Below, piece by piece: positions 34,249-45,434 of a DNA stretch of 64,000 bases; position 1 is the first letter of the stretch; every line of letters begins with the position of its first letter. The stretch covers positions 4,030,001 to 4,094,000 of the forward strand of contig CM022368.1 in NCBI GenBank assembly GCA_011800155.1. The letters are read 5' to 3'. A program made the translations under genes and the position numbers. The notes beneath the pieces were generated by a model. That model searched no databases. It had not been told where the DNA came from and saw only the letters and a list, made by a program, of their open reading frames with translations. This stretch comes from Flammulina velutipes (lineage: Eukaryota; Basidiomycota; Agaricomycetes; Agaricales; Physalacriaceae).

Positions 34249-37187
34249 ATGTTGAGCATACTGATTATTACTCTTCTACTGGCGCGCGCTTCAGTCGGTG
34301 CGTACGCTTGACTATCTCTACCTAGTCTGCCTACTGACTATTGATTTCTAGCCGCCGACTCAACATCCTCTGTGGTCTGCGTTGCAGGTCAATGCCTGCA
34401 AGGCTTTTCCAACCTCACGCGTGCGTTGCACTATCTATACATTCCCCAACATGCTTATAATTCTTCTAGTTGGCGTAACTTTATCATCTGATGACTCTTC
34501 AACGAAACTTTTATTATTACCTGGACAGTACACTGCGACGACCAACCCTCAGCTCCTTCATGACATCCTAACGTCCTCCTCCGCGTCCCTTTCTCCAGCC
34601 ACTGGCTTCGCACAATCCACAACCCCCGATCTTCCATTAACCGTATCAGTGGAACCTGGCATGGTCATCTACGAGGATATCCTCTACGCAGGAACTGCCA
34701 GACACACAAAACTTCCAACCGAACCCATTTCGAACTCATCCACGAGAATTACGGCATCCTCGCTAGCAATAGCACCCAACGTATGGGCTGCCGTTAGCAT
34801 AGGTGACACCGACCGTGTCATTCTTTGGGAATCGGTTCCCGACGTCAGCCAGCTTGGGTCCCTCTCTGGCGTCATGTCGGTCCTGGATCTCCAGTCCAAT
34901 GCATGTTCCCCAGCATGTTCAGGAAACGGGATTTGCTCCACATCTGGGACTTGCACATGTGCCCCCGGCTTCACGGGCTCGTCGTGCGAATCTTGCGCGT
35001 CAGGATTCTTTGGGCCAACCTGCGCAGCGTGTCCAAGTGGCTGCAAAGATTGTGACGAAGGTATCTCGGGATCTGGGAGGTGTCGTACACTGGAGGTCAA
35101 GAATGATCCTTCAACATGCAATTGCCTCAACGGAGAATGTTCGTCCTCCGGTTCATGCACCTGTAATGCGGGATGGACAAGGGCAGACAACGGAACCCTC
35201 TGCGGTCAATGTTCTGACGGTTTCTTCTTGACGTCCACCGGAGACTGTAAACGTAAGTTGTTAATTTCTGCCATCCATTTTCCCACTCATTAGTGTATAG
35301 AATGCCAAGTCGGTTGCACGAATTGCGCGGATGGCACTGGAACATGCTTGTCATGCAAAACCGGCTTCACTCAGAACGCAAATGACAGAACAAAGTGTGT
35401 TGCCGAGGCTAGCAAGACATCTACCGGCACAGTCTGTCCAGACGGTAGCTTCGGCAGCGGAACGTCTTGTCGAGAGTGCGATCCCGCCTGCCAGACCTGC
35501 AGTGGTGCGACATCCAACGACTGCATCCTGTGTGCGGCTGGGACATACCTGTTCGATGGGAGCTGTGTGTCAACGGATTCCAATGGCGTCTGTGAAGGGG
35601 GCCAGTTGATTGCGGATAACAACAAGCACGTTTGTGACAGTGAGTCGCTTGAAAAATCCGATAGTACCTTCCTAATTATTTTAACAGCTTGCGGCGCAAA
35701 GTGCACATCGTGCAGGATCCCTGGCTTCAGTGCTGCTTCAACTGTTGATCAGCTGGAGTGCACTGGATGTTTAGCGGGTTCTTTCCTTTCCGATGGCGCG
35801 TGTATCGATAGCTGTCCAACCGGGACCTTCGTAAATCCATCTGATAATTCGACATGTACCGGTATGTTTCGATTGCATCTCACAAGGAATCGGAACTAAC
35901 CAGTGGCTCTTCCTAGCTTGTGACTCGTCGTGTTCCTCATGCACAGGTTCAGCCGGTTTTTGCTTGACATGTGGCGCCAACCAAGTTGCTTCCAACGGGA
36001 AATGCGTCAATACGTGCCCCGATGGAACATTCACTTCATCTGGATCCTGCCTCACGTGTCATCCGGACTGCGATACATGTTCTGGTGCTTCATTCAACCA
36101 ATGTTCGACTTGTCCGCCCGAGCGACCAGTGCTCAATAACGGTCGTTGCCTTCCCACGTGTAGCCAGTCCCAGTTCTTTGACAGCACCTCGGCGTCATGC
36201 AAGTCATGCGACTCGAGCTGTTCCAGTTGCTTCGGAGGCGGTTCAGACGAATGCCTCTCATGTAGCTCAAGTAACCATCTCCGCGGTGGCTCGTGCGTGG
36301 CCGCGAACTGCTCGGATAATACAACGATCGTTTCTGGGCTCGGAGTCTGTCTGTCCGAACTCGTCCTGGTTCCCAAACCTTCTGGGACGAGTTCGAGTGA
36401 CCCTCTTCCCTCTATAACCGGCGTCTCGGACCCTACGGTCGCGACTCCTCAAAGTAATGGCCGGAAGCTGGAGTGGTGGCAGATACTGCTCATGGCATTA
36501 GGATGCGCGTTCATCTTCTTGGTGATCCTGATGCTTTGGCGTCGGCGCGCGCGTAAGCAACGGGCGAAGCGCACTGCCATGTTCGCGACTGCGAAGAACT
36601 TAGCCCACCGGGGCAGTTGGCGATACAGGCTTGTACGATTTGGGGAGAAGCTGTTTGGGCACAAACGGAGCCACAGGGCTTATCCGGATGGGGAGAGCGA
36701 GGAGATGAAGCTGATGAAGCTGCGGGATGCTGAGGAGGCAAGGCACAGTCAGCACAGCCATACGATTGAAAAAATCGTAGGTTCGTACATACGAGACGAC
36801 GCCTCTCGGCATGCTCCGTCCTCTAAACAGAGTCTTCATCACCATCACCATCATCATCACACTCACGATGGGCTACTCGCTCCAGCGCCGGACAACGCCA
36901 GCGTGTTTTCCGGACCGTCTATCTACTCTCAGGTGACGGGCAAGCCCCGCCAGACTCCCGACGTACGGCAGCCAATCAAGAAGGACTTGACTTCGCGGTT
37001 CTCAGGAAGTACGTATGGATCTTCGTCGTCGCGGGAAAGGGAATTGCTACCTCCACTGCCTCGCACCGACGCGGAAGCCTACGCTCTGGCTGTTCGGTCT
37101 GAATCCCCGATTTCCCCGCCAACGCGTGGCGCTTACTGGATGGAACCGAATCATACTGGAGCATCCCGGAACCCCTTCAGGCAGTGA
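34249..37187 (+). CDS. cysteine-rich EGF/furin-repeat membrane protein
   Basis: The ATG at 34249 starts a signal peptide (MLSILIITLLLARASV). After a 230-residue ectodomain come an EGF-like unit (CSGNGICSTSGTCTCAPGF), further Cys-rich units (CNCLNGECSSSGSCTCNAGW) and a series of furin-like repeats (CDPACQTCSGATSNDC; CDTCSGASFNQCSTCPP; CDSSCSSCFGGGSDEC). One transmembrane helix (WQILLMALGCAFIFLVILML) is followed by a basic RRRARKQRAKR stop-transfer sequence. The cytosolic tail of about 210 residues contains a run of eight histidines and proline-rich, serine-rich sequence (LLPPLPRTD). The layout is that of a type I cell-surface protein with growth-factor-receptor-like Cys repeats but no kinase. 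A sensor, adhesion or wall-associated role is possible; ligand and partner are unknown. At least five introns. Confidence 0.85.
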
Positions 37188-37522
37188 ATGCCTTCATGAT
37201 GCCATTTTGAGCACGGACGAGGACTATTCTGTTAGCACACTGGACCATTGTACCTATTACTTATACATCTTTCATGACTTCCTTTACGCCTACGTTGACG
37301 TTACTGTATCATTTTCGACCGTACTATATACATACCTACCTGTTGCTTGATATTCAAGGATTTAATGTAGAGACAGATGGGCTTAATACTGTCACTTGAC
37401 GAGCTCACGAGACTGACAACGTTGCGGAGAGCATCGACCATGCTTGAGGAGTATTCGGAAGTCTGCCGTTTTCTGAACGCAATCGGGGGCATTAAGAAAT
37501 GCAAATATAAAGGGAATTTCAA

Positions 37523-39151
37523 ATGTCGGGTGTGAGGTCCTTCCAGGGTCCTTCCGCCACACCGGGCATCAAACTTTGCTACATAAAGGTTGGCTGTTCT
37601 TCCTGTCTCCCTACCATCAATAACCGCCGCTTCACCGCGCAACGACGTCAATCCTGGACTCGTCAAATTTGCCACCATTCTCGACCAATATCTCAAGCGT
37701 CTTTGGGACGGCGCTCTTGCGCTTTGCCACCCAATGGTAACGTTGGTCCAGAGGTCATCCTTCAAGCTTGACTGGGCCTACGCGGACGACATACCGGGTT
37801 CTCGTTGCGGTCCTGAGGATGGCCCATGGCCACGGCCGTATCAGGTTTTGAACGAAGACGAGGTCTACAAAGAACTGCAGGCATTGGCAAAGCCACAAAG
37901 CACTGAACTGGCCGGACGCCGCGCAGACAGCCTCAACTTCCAACCCTCTCTCTCCACTCGCACGCAGGACCGGTATGTTATCAAGGCGCTGGACATCGGT
38001 GGCAACCAATGGTCTTTGACAGGTGTCTTCGACGGTAGGCCGCCACAGCTCGCTTCGCCTCCTGTTTCGCGTCTAACAAACATTTAGGCCACTTGGGAGA
38101 TATCACTGTCGAACACGTCTGTCATCACTTGCCCATTATCGTCGCGGAATTCCTCCAAAACGCGTACTCTACAGACCCTACGCGTTTGCATGACCCTGCG
38201 TTTATCTCGGGCCTCTTTTCGCGCTCGATCATTGCGTTTGACGATGCCATTGCAGGAGACGTGTTAAATCTCTTTGGTGGTCTCGAGGGGCTGGCGAACT
38301 ATACCGATGCGGACATCCGCAATGTGATCAACGACCACCACAGAGGGGGCGATAATTTTAGGAAGGCCCGGCTGAATATGTATGGCACCACTGCGCTCGT
38401 TGCTCTCGTTGACCCGGACCATGGTAACCTTTGGGTAGCCAATCTGGGTGATTGTCAAGCCAGTACGCACTCGCAAATTCAGGATTAGCACCCCGAGGTA
38501 CTGACTATGTTTCACTCTAGCCCTTGTGACCTCGACCGACGCCGACAACTGGAATGTCCGGGTATTAACAACTGAACATAATGGGTACAACGACGCGGAG
38601 GTTCAGCGTGTCCGAAGCCAGCATCCCGACGAGCCGGAGTGTGTCATTGATGGACGCGTCCTGGGTGCTTTGGCTCCATTCAGATGTTTGTGTATTCCTT
38701 TGAGAGTACTTGATGGAAGAACACTGACAGTCTCCTCGCAGGTCTGGGCGATACCCCTTTCAAACAGCCTCCCGAGTTTACTCGCCGCATCCTATACAAC
38801 CTCTCCCCCGGTCTCCCAGACAAATCACCCTGGGAGGAGTTTCTTGTGCGCAATAGGACGCCGCCCTACATCTCTACAGAACCGGAAATCATCTACCAGA
38901 GACTCGATGTAGCAACAGAACAATATCTCATTCTGTGCTCGGACGGCTTTGTGGATCTATGTAGCGACGAGGGGCAGGAGAAGGTCGTTCTGGATTGGGC
39001 GCGGCACCACAAAGGTGGGAACCTTGCCTTGGGTCTCTTACGTCGGGCCCTCGGTGGCGAGGACAGCTTCCGAGTGTCAAAGGTGCTCACGCTTCAGGAC
39101 ATGGATAGCGCATGGATCGACGACACGGCCTTGGTTGTTCAGAAGCTTTGA
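37523..39151 (+). CDS. PP2C-family serine/threonine phosphatase
   Basis: A four-to-five-exon gene. Conserved PP2C segments are SLTGVFDGHLGDITVEHVCH (DGH across the 38032-38087 intron), MYGTTALVALVDPDHGNLWV, ANLGDCQA, VLGALAPFRCLGDTPFKQ, YLILCSDGFVDLCSDEG and WIDDTALVVQKL. The layout (late GALAPFRCLGD..FKQP insert) resembles mitochondrial pyruvate dehydrogenase phosphatase relatives more than cytosolic PP2Cs. The metal-ligand DGHxG is DGHLG, and the usual DN near the end is DD, so Mg2+/Mn2+ ligands seem kept. The start is uncertain: ATG 37523 followed by a 52-nt intron leads into the frame that is open from 37590. The next in-frame ATG is 37734. The substrate is unknown. Confidence 0.82.
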
Positions 39152-41334
39152 TTTTTTTTCTTTCTTTTTCGTGGGCTCTTCATTATCATCATTATTCATT
39201 CATATTCATTTGCACCTTCACGATATACCATATTCACCACCCCCCGCATTAATATTATCTCACCACTGTATATACCATACCGACCTCGCTGCTGTAGCTG
39301 TGTAACATCTTTGCTCTGTCTTTGCTTTGTACCTACTTAAATTAATTACCGACTTATGGGCATTTTTCAATTGTTCTGAGTTCTTGATCCGCAGATGGAG
39401 ACCAACAGACAGAAGATAAGAGCGGGATACGCACAAGTGCTCAAAGCTAGTGCGTACCGCGCTGGCATCTCCACCGGCCCGCACTAGTACTGGGAGGGCA
39501 TTTCCTTATTTCACTTCACAGACCTTGGCCCTTGGCATGTATGGATTATAATCGCAATCGCTGTGGTCATGCATAAGCCGTCGGGCAGAGGGTTACGGCT
39601 CACCGTGCGGACCTGTCATCGTTCCATCCTATCTGATATTCGTGAGATTCACGATTTACCTGAGATCGGAAGGATGAGTAGACCGTATATCTATCCAGGA
39701 ATAATCTGACACCATCTACGTACTCCTTCGCACCCATCGGATCTGATACTTAACAAACGGGTACACGTAAAACTGATAGGGCAGCGCAGGTCGTCATGAT
39801 TTAATGTAGTTCGAGAGAAGTTTAGATGAGAATAGATATCAAGTGAATCGAGAGTGTGGCGATTGCGAAATCGACGTCATTTTTCTCCTGGTGAAATCCG
39901 GAAGGAAGAAAAGAAGGAACGGTAGTGTCCACATGTGCAGGTGGAAAATCCTTTGTCAGTTCCGAGTCGATGGAGAAATGGGATTCTCAGGCGTGTCCAA
40001 TGATTGGACGCCATCGATGATTGGACAGCCTCCGCGCATATCTACCGCGAGCGCTTTCGTAGGTAACTAGTATTCCGTTGTCGACTTGGTTGAGCGCACT
40101 ACTTTAATTTCGGTCTCACTGGGAGGGAAATCTAGGGGTATGGCTCACAGGACTGACGCCACAATTACATACCAACGAGGTCGGGTGATACAGTGTATAC
40201 GTGTAGTTACGCTCAGCTGAGTCCAACGTTATTCGGTGAGTGATTCATATTTGTAGCACGAGTATGTGTTAGCAAGGGGTCTAACGTGTGCAAATAAAAC
40301 ATTTCCCAAGTCCTAATTCTAATAAATACACACAAGGAAAGGGTTCGAACTTTGTCGTAATTTACCGATCTGTGAAACTAGACTTCTTCACCGTGCAAAA
40401 TTGACGCGTTGGTCACAGACCCTTCAGAAGTACTGGCTTTCTTAACTTCGCAGCTGAGCTGAAGCTACATAATCATTGCGGGTTTCATTACCAAGAATGC
40501 GCCACATCAGATATCGTCCTTACTCACTAGATGTCATGCCATGCACTCCAACAGCGAGATACTCGCTGTGCCGACCACTAATTTGTTTTCCTAGCTAGCA
40601 GCTATTGCCTACGCCGTTAGTATATACGGTACTTACATGGGTAACACTGAATGCAGCAAATTTCTGCAGACCCAGTTTTCGCTACCTATTCCGTCTCTTA
40701 CAGGTAGATTTGAGTCAGTCGGAATTGTACACATGGAAGACAACACTCCTCACGCTTGCCACACATCAACGAAGTCTTGTGCGCGTGGGAAAGTGAAGTC
40801 AAAACTCCTCTTTAAGAGTCAATTCAATTCCATTTGATACAGTGTCCGTCAGAAAGGTATTCTACATATTATATGTCCCAGAGAAAGATAGAAAGCGTTG
40901 TTGTTCGTAGTATGTAATGCAAGATGATACAGGATGAGCGTGAGGCGAATGGGTGTTACAGTCTGTGAAGATGTTGGTCAGTAAATTGTTCAATGAACGA
41001 CAACGACAAGAAGGATCAGAATAAAGGCAATATCGGTTTGTCTCCACAAGGATCAGAACAGGTCTGAGATGGTACACATCATGAAAAGAAAGAGAAGGAT
41101 GAAGATACTCACAAGGTGCGGCGAAGGAGGGGGCGTCAACGGCTACGGACAGCGACGCTATAGAAAAGGGATGAGTAAATGCTGTTCAAGAACAAAACAA
41201 GGCATAGAAAGGATCAGAAAAATGATGCAATATGGGTTTGTCTCCAACGCCACGAATGGCTCGGTACAGGTCTGATAGGATCATCCGGGAAAGGCCGTTC
41301 AAGTAATGAATGCTCACCATAACCACTGAAGAGA
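39152..41334. other. 2.2-kb gene-poor interval
   Basis: The longest gene-free stretch in the window. It begins with T-rich sequence after the phosphatase stop (TTTTTTTTCTTTCTTTTTC), likely 3' UTR. I see no splice-connected open frames. Short direct repeats occur (ATGATTGGAC at about 39998 and 40016), and a pair of related segments lies near 41012-41075 and 41213-41280. The right end is presumably 3' flank of the calcipressin gene. Confidence 0.5.
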
Positions 41335-42081
41335 TCAAGCCGCGATCGGAGGCAGAGCAGTAGCCATAGGCCTCCACTTTGCCCGAGCGGGGGCTGTGTG
41401 TCCGTACACCCAGTCCGGCTCGTCGTCACTACCATCGCCACCAGAATGTTCGCGGTCGCAATCTTCGACGAATACCCCAACCCCCGCTTCCATGGGATCA
41501 AGGAGGACTTCCACGCTTGGCCCTCGCTCTTGTAACTTCAATAGCTTGAGAGCAGCCATCAGATCATCGGCAAGAGGAGTGGCGTTGGGTGGATCCTCTT
41601 TGATTGGTTCCCAGCCGACGGGTGGCGAGCCAGGAGGCGATATGAGGAAGTTCTTCTCCACTTCTGGGGGTCGCAGATACGCTGCTGCGGGTACGAGAGC
41701 GCCAAACGCTGTTACCAATGGGTTACGATCCGCGCGGTAGACGCGCAATACAGTCTGGGAGCTACGCAAGAAAGGTTAGATTGCGATTGAGAGTAGAGAC
41801 CAAACGTACGTGTCGGTAGATGAGCCTCGCAATACTATTGGATCGCACTCCACTTTCGCAGCCTCGGCGGCATGGTCGGATACGAAGACCACGATTATGC
41901 GTCCAAAGCCAGGTAGCGGTACCCATTGGTTTATTTCTCCGTGAGCTTCAAAGTGGTCTTTGAGAACAGCAAGAATGTTGGGATGAAAAAATGTTGTCGG
42001 CATCGAGGTTACTACGAGCGTGTTCGTCAACGCTCCCGACGGCGTAGAAGCAGACGGCGAAGCAGGAAGAGACGCGGTCAT
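41335..42081 (-). CDS. RCN1: calcipressin (calcineurin regulator)
   Basis: Two minus-strand exons (42081-41810, 41761-41335) give 232 residues. The RNA-recognition-like N-terminal half reads TNTLVVTSMPTTFFHPNILA and INQWVPLPGFGRIIVVFVS. The diagnostic calcipressin block LISPPGSPPVGWEPIKEDPP follows, and this segment binds and modulates calcineurin. The tail is acidic (EDCDREHSGGDGSDDEPDW). It should act in the cytosol on the calcineurin catalytic/regulatory dimer, as an inhibitor or a chaperone-like activator depending on phosphorylation of the SP repeats. ATG 42081 is the first in the frame and gives a typical length. Confidence 0.93.
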
Positions 42082-42564
42082 GACGGGATAGAAATACACG
42101 ATCTAAGAAGAATGAAAAAGAGAAATCGTGGCGGTGGTAGTGGTGGTTGGAAGACAGAATAATAATTTTCAGCTTTTAAAGTTTTAGGAACAGGATTATG
42201 TAATAATCGAGTGATCGCCGAGTTTGCTGCGCCAGTCGTTGGGCGTGGCAGAAACCCGTAAACCAGTGTATTACCCGGGAGATACAGCGGTCACTGGTGA
42301 GCACGATATGTTGATGTCAGTCTCCATGAGCCTGCTGACCGACGACCTGACCACGACAACTGACCACGACAAGGAAACCGTCATCGTTTACACAAAATTC
42401 ATTCCAACACATTCAAACGCTTTAGTACCTTTATTTCAACAACCTTACACAAGGCAATAAATCAATGGAGTAATACCATCGGATGTAAAACAACTCACAC
42501 GTCAACACAGCGTTCAGTCTTGGGACGCCCGTTCCATCCTGCGGGAGTCGAAAGGAAATAAAAC

Positions 42565-43586
42565 CTATGCACGCAGTCGTTCCTCCACTTGGGTTTTCTT
42601 CTTGTTCAGGGCATCGACGCGATCTTCCTTTGACGCATCGTACGACACCGTCGTTTGGTTGAAACTACGCGAGTTCGATATCAGGGAGAACGGACGAGGG
42701 ATATAAAGCTTACGGATTGTCGGGCGACTTCTGGAACTGCTTGTACAGCAGATCCTGGAATCGGAGATTGTCAGTGATCCTGGGATACAAGGACGCTCAG
42801 TTGGACGTACCTTGTACTGCTGTAGCCGTAAACCAGGATGCTGTACAATGGTCAGGCCCTAGATGACGGGATATAATCGGGGACACTTACATCCTTCCTG
42901 AGAATGGGCAATTCCCGCTCTTGGTAAGCTTCATACGCAGCCTTGAGGGATCGATTTAGAAAATAAAAAAGGCGGACACGATGAAAATCACCTTGAATCG
43001 TCGCTAGAGAATGATCGTGATCAGCCAGAGTCACGAAGAAATAAACGCGAACGTACCTCTGGATGTCTCTCAAGACCGGCGGCTTGCGAGCCAACACTGG
43101 CTTTATCCATCTTTGCGGTGACGACTTCCAAGAGATCGAGGGCGTTGTCGAGGCCAGTCGCACTGAAGCTCTCGGGCTCCTCCTTCTCGAATTCCTTGTC
43201 TTTATCTGCTGACGCGACGCCTCCGGCAGCGATGGCGCCAGGGCCAGCAGGCTTCGGCGCGACCTTCTTCGCGGCTTTGGGGGCGACCTTGACCTTAGCA
43301 GGAGCACTTGCCTCTTCTTCAGCGAGTAACCTAGCATTCTCTGCCTTCCTCTCCAGTTCGGCCTTGCGTTTCTCTTCAGCGGACTCTTTCTTGCCTTTGC
43401 CTTTGGCTGGACCGTCCGACCATTTCTCAGCTTCTTTGCGTTCCTAAATGGCATTATAGATTGAGCGAACGATGCGATTGAAAGCCCTTACTGCTTCAAG
43501 AGCCGCGGCACTCTTCTTGACCGCCTCGTTCTCTGCCTTCTTCGCCCGACCGCCTTCTTTCTTTGCGTTACCACCCTTTGGAGCCA
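42565..43586 (-). CDS. CCDC124-like ribosome-associated protein
   Basis: Minus-strand exons from the ATG at 43586: MAPKGGNAKKEGGRAKKAEN, then a strongly charged coiled coil (ERKEAEKWSDGPAKGKGKK; AELERKAENARLLAEEE), an Ala/Lys/Pro linker, and the conserved C-terminal domain TGLDNALDLLEVVTAKMDKA, LERHPERRFKAAYEAYQERE, LPILRKDHPGLRLQQYKDLL and QKSPDNPFNQ. HPERR..AAY, HPGLRLQQYK and SPDNPFNQ are the signature of CCDC124 (DUF1014). Animal and yeast relatives (CCDC124, Lso2) bind empty ribosomes at the A and P sites and help recovery from dormancy. A similar role is inferred here. At least four introns. Confidence 0.9.
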
Positions 43587-43899
43587 TATCTGCTTGGTAT
43601 GTTGAGCCTGTAGAGTTTATATAAATTCAGCAGAATCGAGCCAGACGCTGTTGACTCGAGATGGATGTAAGATGGGAACTTGATTGTCAACTGTGTGACG
43701 CGGAGGCGAGCGGTTATCTGATAAAGTCCAATCTTATCTTATCGGGTTGGACGGCAGGCCGGCATAATGTACAGCCACGGAATCAGATCATGGCTCGCAA
43801 CGTTCTTCACTCTTCTTCATCTTTCTATCACTTTGTGAACCGCAAAACACTCCCGCTACTCTAAACCCAGCCTGATACAAGTCGTAACACAGGCTCAAT

Positions 43900-44737
43900 A
43901 TGGATAGGATTAGCAAGTGGTCCCCAGGGAATCAATGTGCGTATCGCTGTGCCACTGATCGACAAATTGTGGCTCATCTAGACATCGTGGCTGTAGATGG
44001 ACCCGTCATCTCCCAAACCGATTTATATCTTTTGAATCCTACTCTAGATATCCACCCTATCTTTCAAGGAAAACATCCTGGCTTCACCCTTGTGTTCAAT
44101 CTGAGCAACGGCACGTTTTGTCTCCCTTTGTGGCTCCTCTCGCTCATCCCAGACACAGGTGTAACGGTTGGCTACCATCCCGATGCACGCGATAGAGAGG
44201 TCGCGTTCTTTGCAAGAGATGAGCCAGCGACGCTTCCGCGTGTCACCATACTGTATATACTTACGGAGATCACCCCATGGTGCACGACCGTGAAGAACGA
44301 CAAGGGTGTTACCCTTCGAGATGTTACCCAGGCTCTATGGAAAGAGTGCGTCGATCCTTCCGTCTTATTCTACCGGTTTGGTTTACCTTCCCCCAAGTTA
44401 CTCAGAGCATAATGTCACGGATGCTGAATTTGAGGCGCTGCCTGCGCGGCTGAAGGAGCAGGTTAGACGCACGGGACAGGCGAGAACCAATCCACAGTGG
44501 CAAGCTATGTACACGCCAGGTGGACCACAGCCGACGCCGGCCGCAGGAGCTACCTCGTTTAAGCGACAGGGTACGTCCTTTATGTATCCTAACACCTGCT
44601 GTGCTCAATGCCTTTTCTTTCCAGACTGGCTGCGCGACAGATACTACTTTGAATCCCTTCGTCGCGATGACCACTACGCTGAATCGCGGCTTGGTTTCAA
44701 GGCGCCCAACATTTTTATCCTGACCTTGACTGCGTAA
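43900..44737 (+). CDS. DUF6699-like protein, first copy
   Basis: Exons 43900-44345, 44398-44570 and 44625-44737 join to 243 residues. The core reads TDLYLLNPTLDIHPIF, then FFARDEPATLPRVTILYILT and VTLRDVTQALWKDYSEHNVT, and it ends YYFESLRRDDHYAESRLGF. The motif R[DE]EPAT[LF]PRVT and the following one-helix/strand pattern are shared with the larger protein at 45435, so the two are tandem paralogues. I associate this with the basidiomycete DUF6699 family; function is unknown. Unlike its neighbour it has almost no disordered N-terminus. It is divergent from the CCDC124-like gene, with 313 bp between starts. Confidence 0.8.
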
Positions 44738-45434
44738 TCGCTCTCTTGGAATTTCTATAAATCGTGTTTCTTGTACAACGTATTTTTACTTGTTTTTATT
44801 TGCTTTCATGAATAGTAGCTCAAGGATCTCGGGAACATGCCATGGGGAGCAACTTGAGGAATCGATGTGAATGTACTGCATAATGATGCTTGCCCAGTCG
44901 GGCTCTTGGCCGCTCGCCTTGTTCCTTTGGAGGTAATTAGTAACCTATATTTCGAATGCATGAAGTCGCGATTTGACTAGTAAGTGGCTAAACAGAGACG
45001 ACACGGTTTGTCAAATTTTACTGTGGAGGTATGTTGCCAGTTCAATCGCCAAGACCTTTTGTAGATCGAGCAGAAATCACAGAAACTCGACGACGTTCAA
45101 GACCATAAAAGGCAAGTCGCCTCGCTTGGTTGCGAACCGGAGTTCCGATCAAATATTATCTCAAGAGCATCCACGGAGCACTGCGAGACCTGATCTTCTT
45201 TATCGTCCGATCGGTTCAGTTGACTCGAATCCCAACACGATATTGAATTTATCTGCATTTCCTAGAGTCTAAAGAACCATCGGTGCGTGTTTTGTTGCAT
45301 AATTTTCACCGCTGTTAGATGACACATATTTGGTACAGCACTCTCCGAACAGGTTTGGGTACCGGTGAGTCATCAAGCTCCTACCATTATTGCTCAGCTG
45401 AGGCTTCCTTTCTGCTCTTTTAGGGCTATTTACC
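44738..45434. other. intergenic, nothing clear
   Basis: Roughly 700 bp between the two DUF6699-like genes. It opens with T-rich sequence typical of a 3' UTR. No supported open frame; the right half presumably carries the promoter and 5' leader of the second copy. Confidence 0.45.

Noticed and set aside
40330..40380. tRNA-like GGTTCGAACT motif
   Set aside because: No acceptor, D or anticodon arm could be folded around it.
43118..43447. Plus-strand Ala/Ser-rich frame
   Set aside because: Antisense shadow of the CCDC124-like gene, caused by its Lys/Ala/Glu-rich codons.
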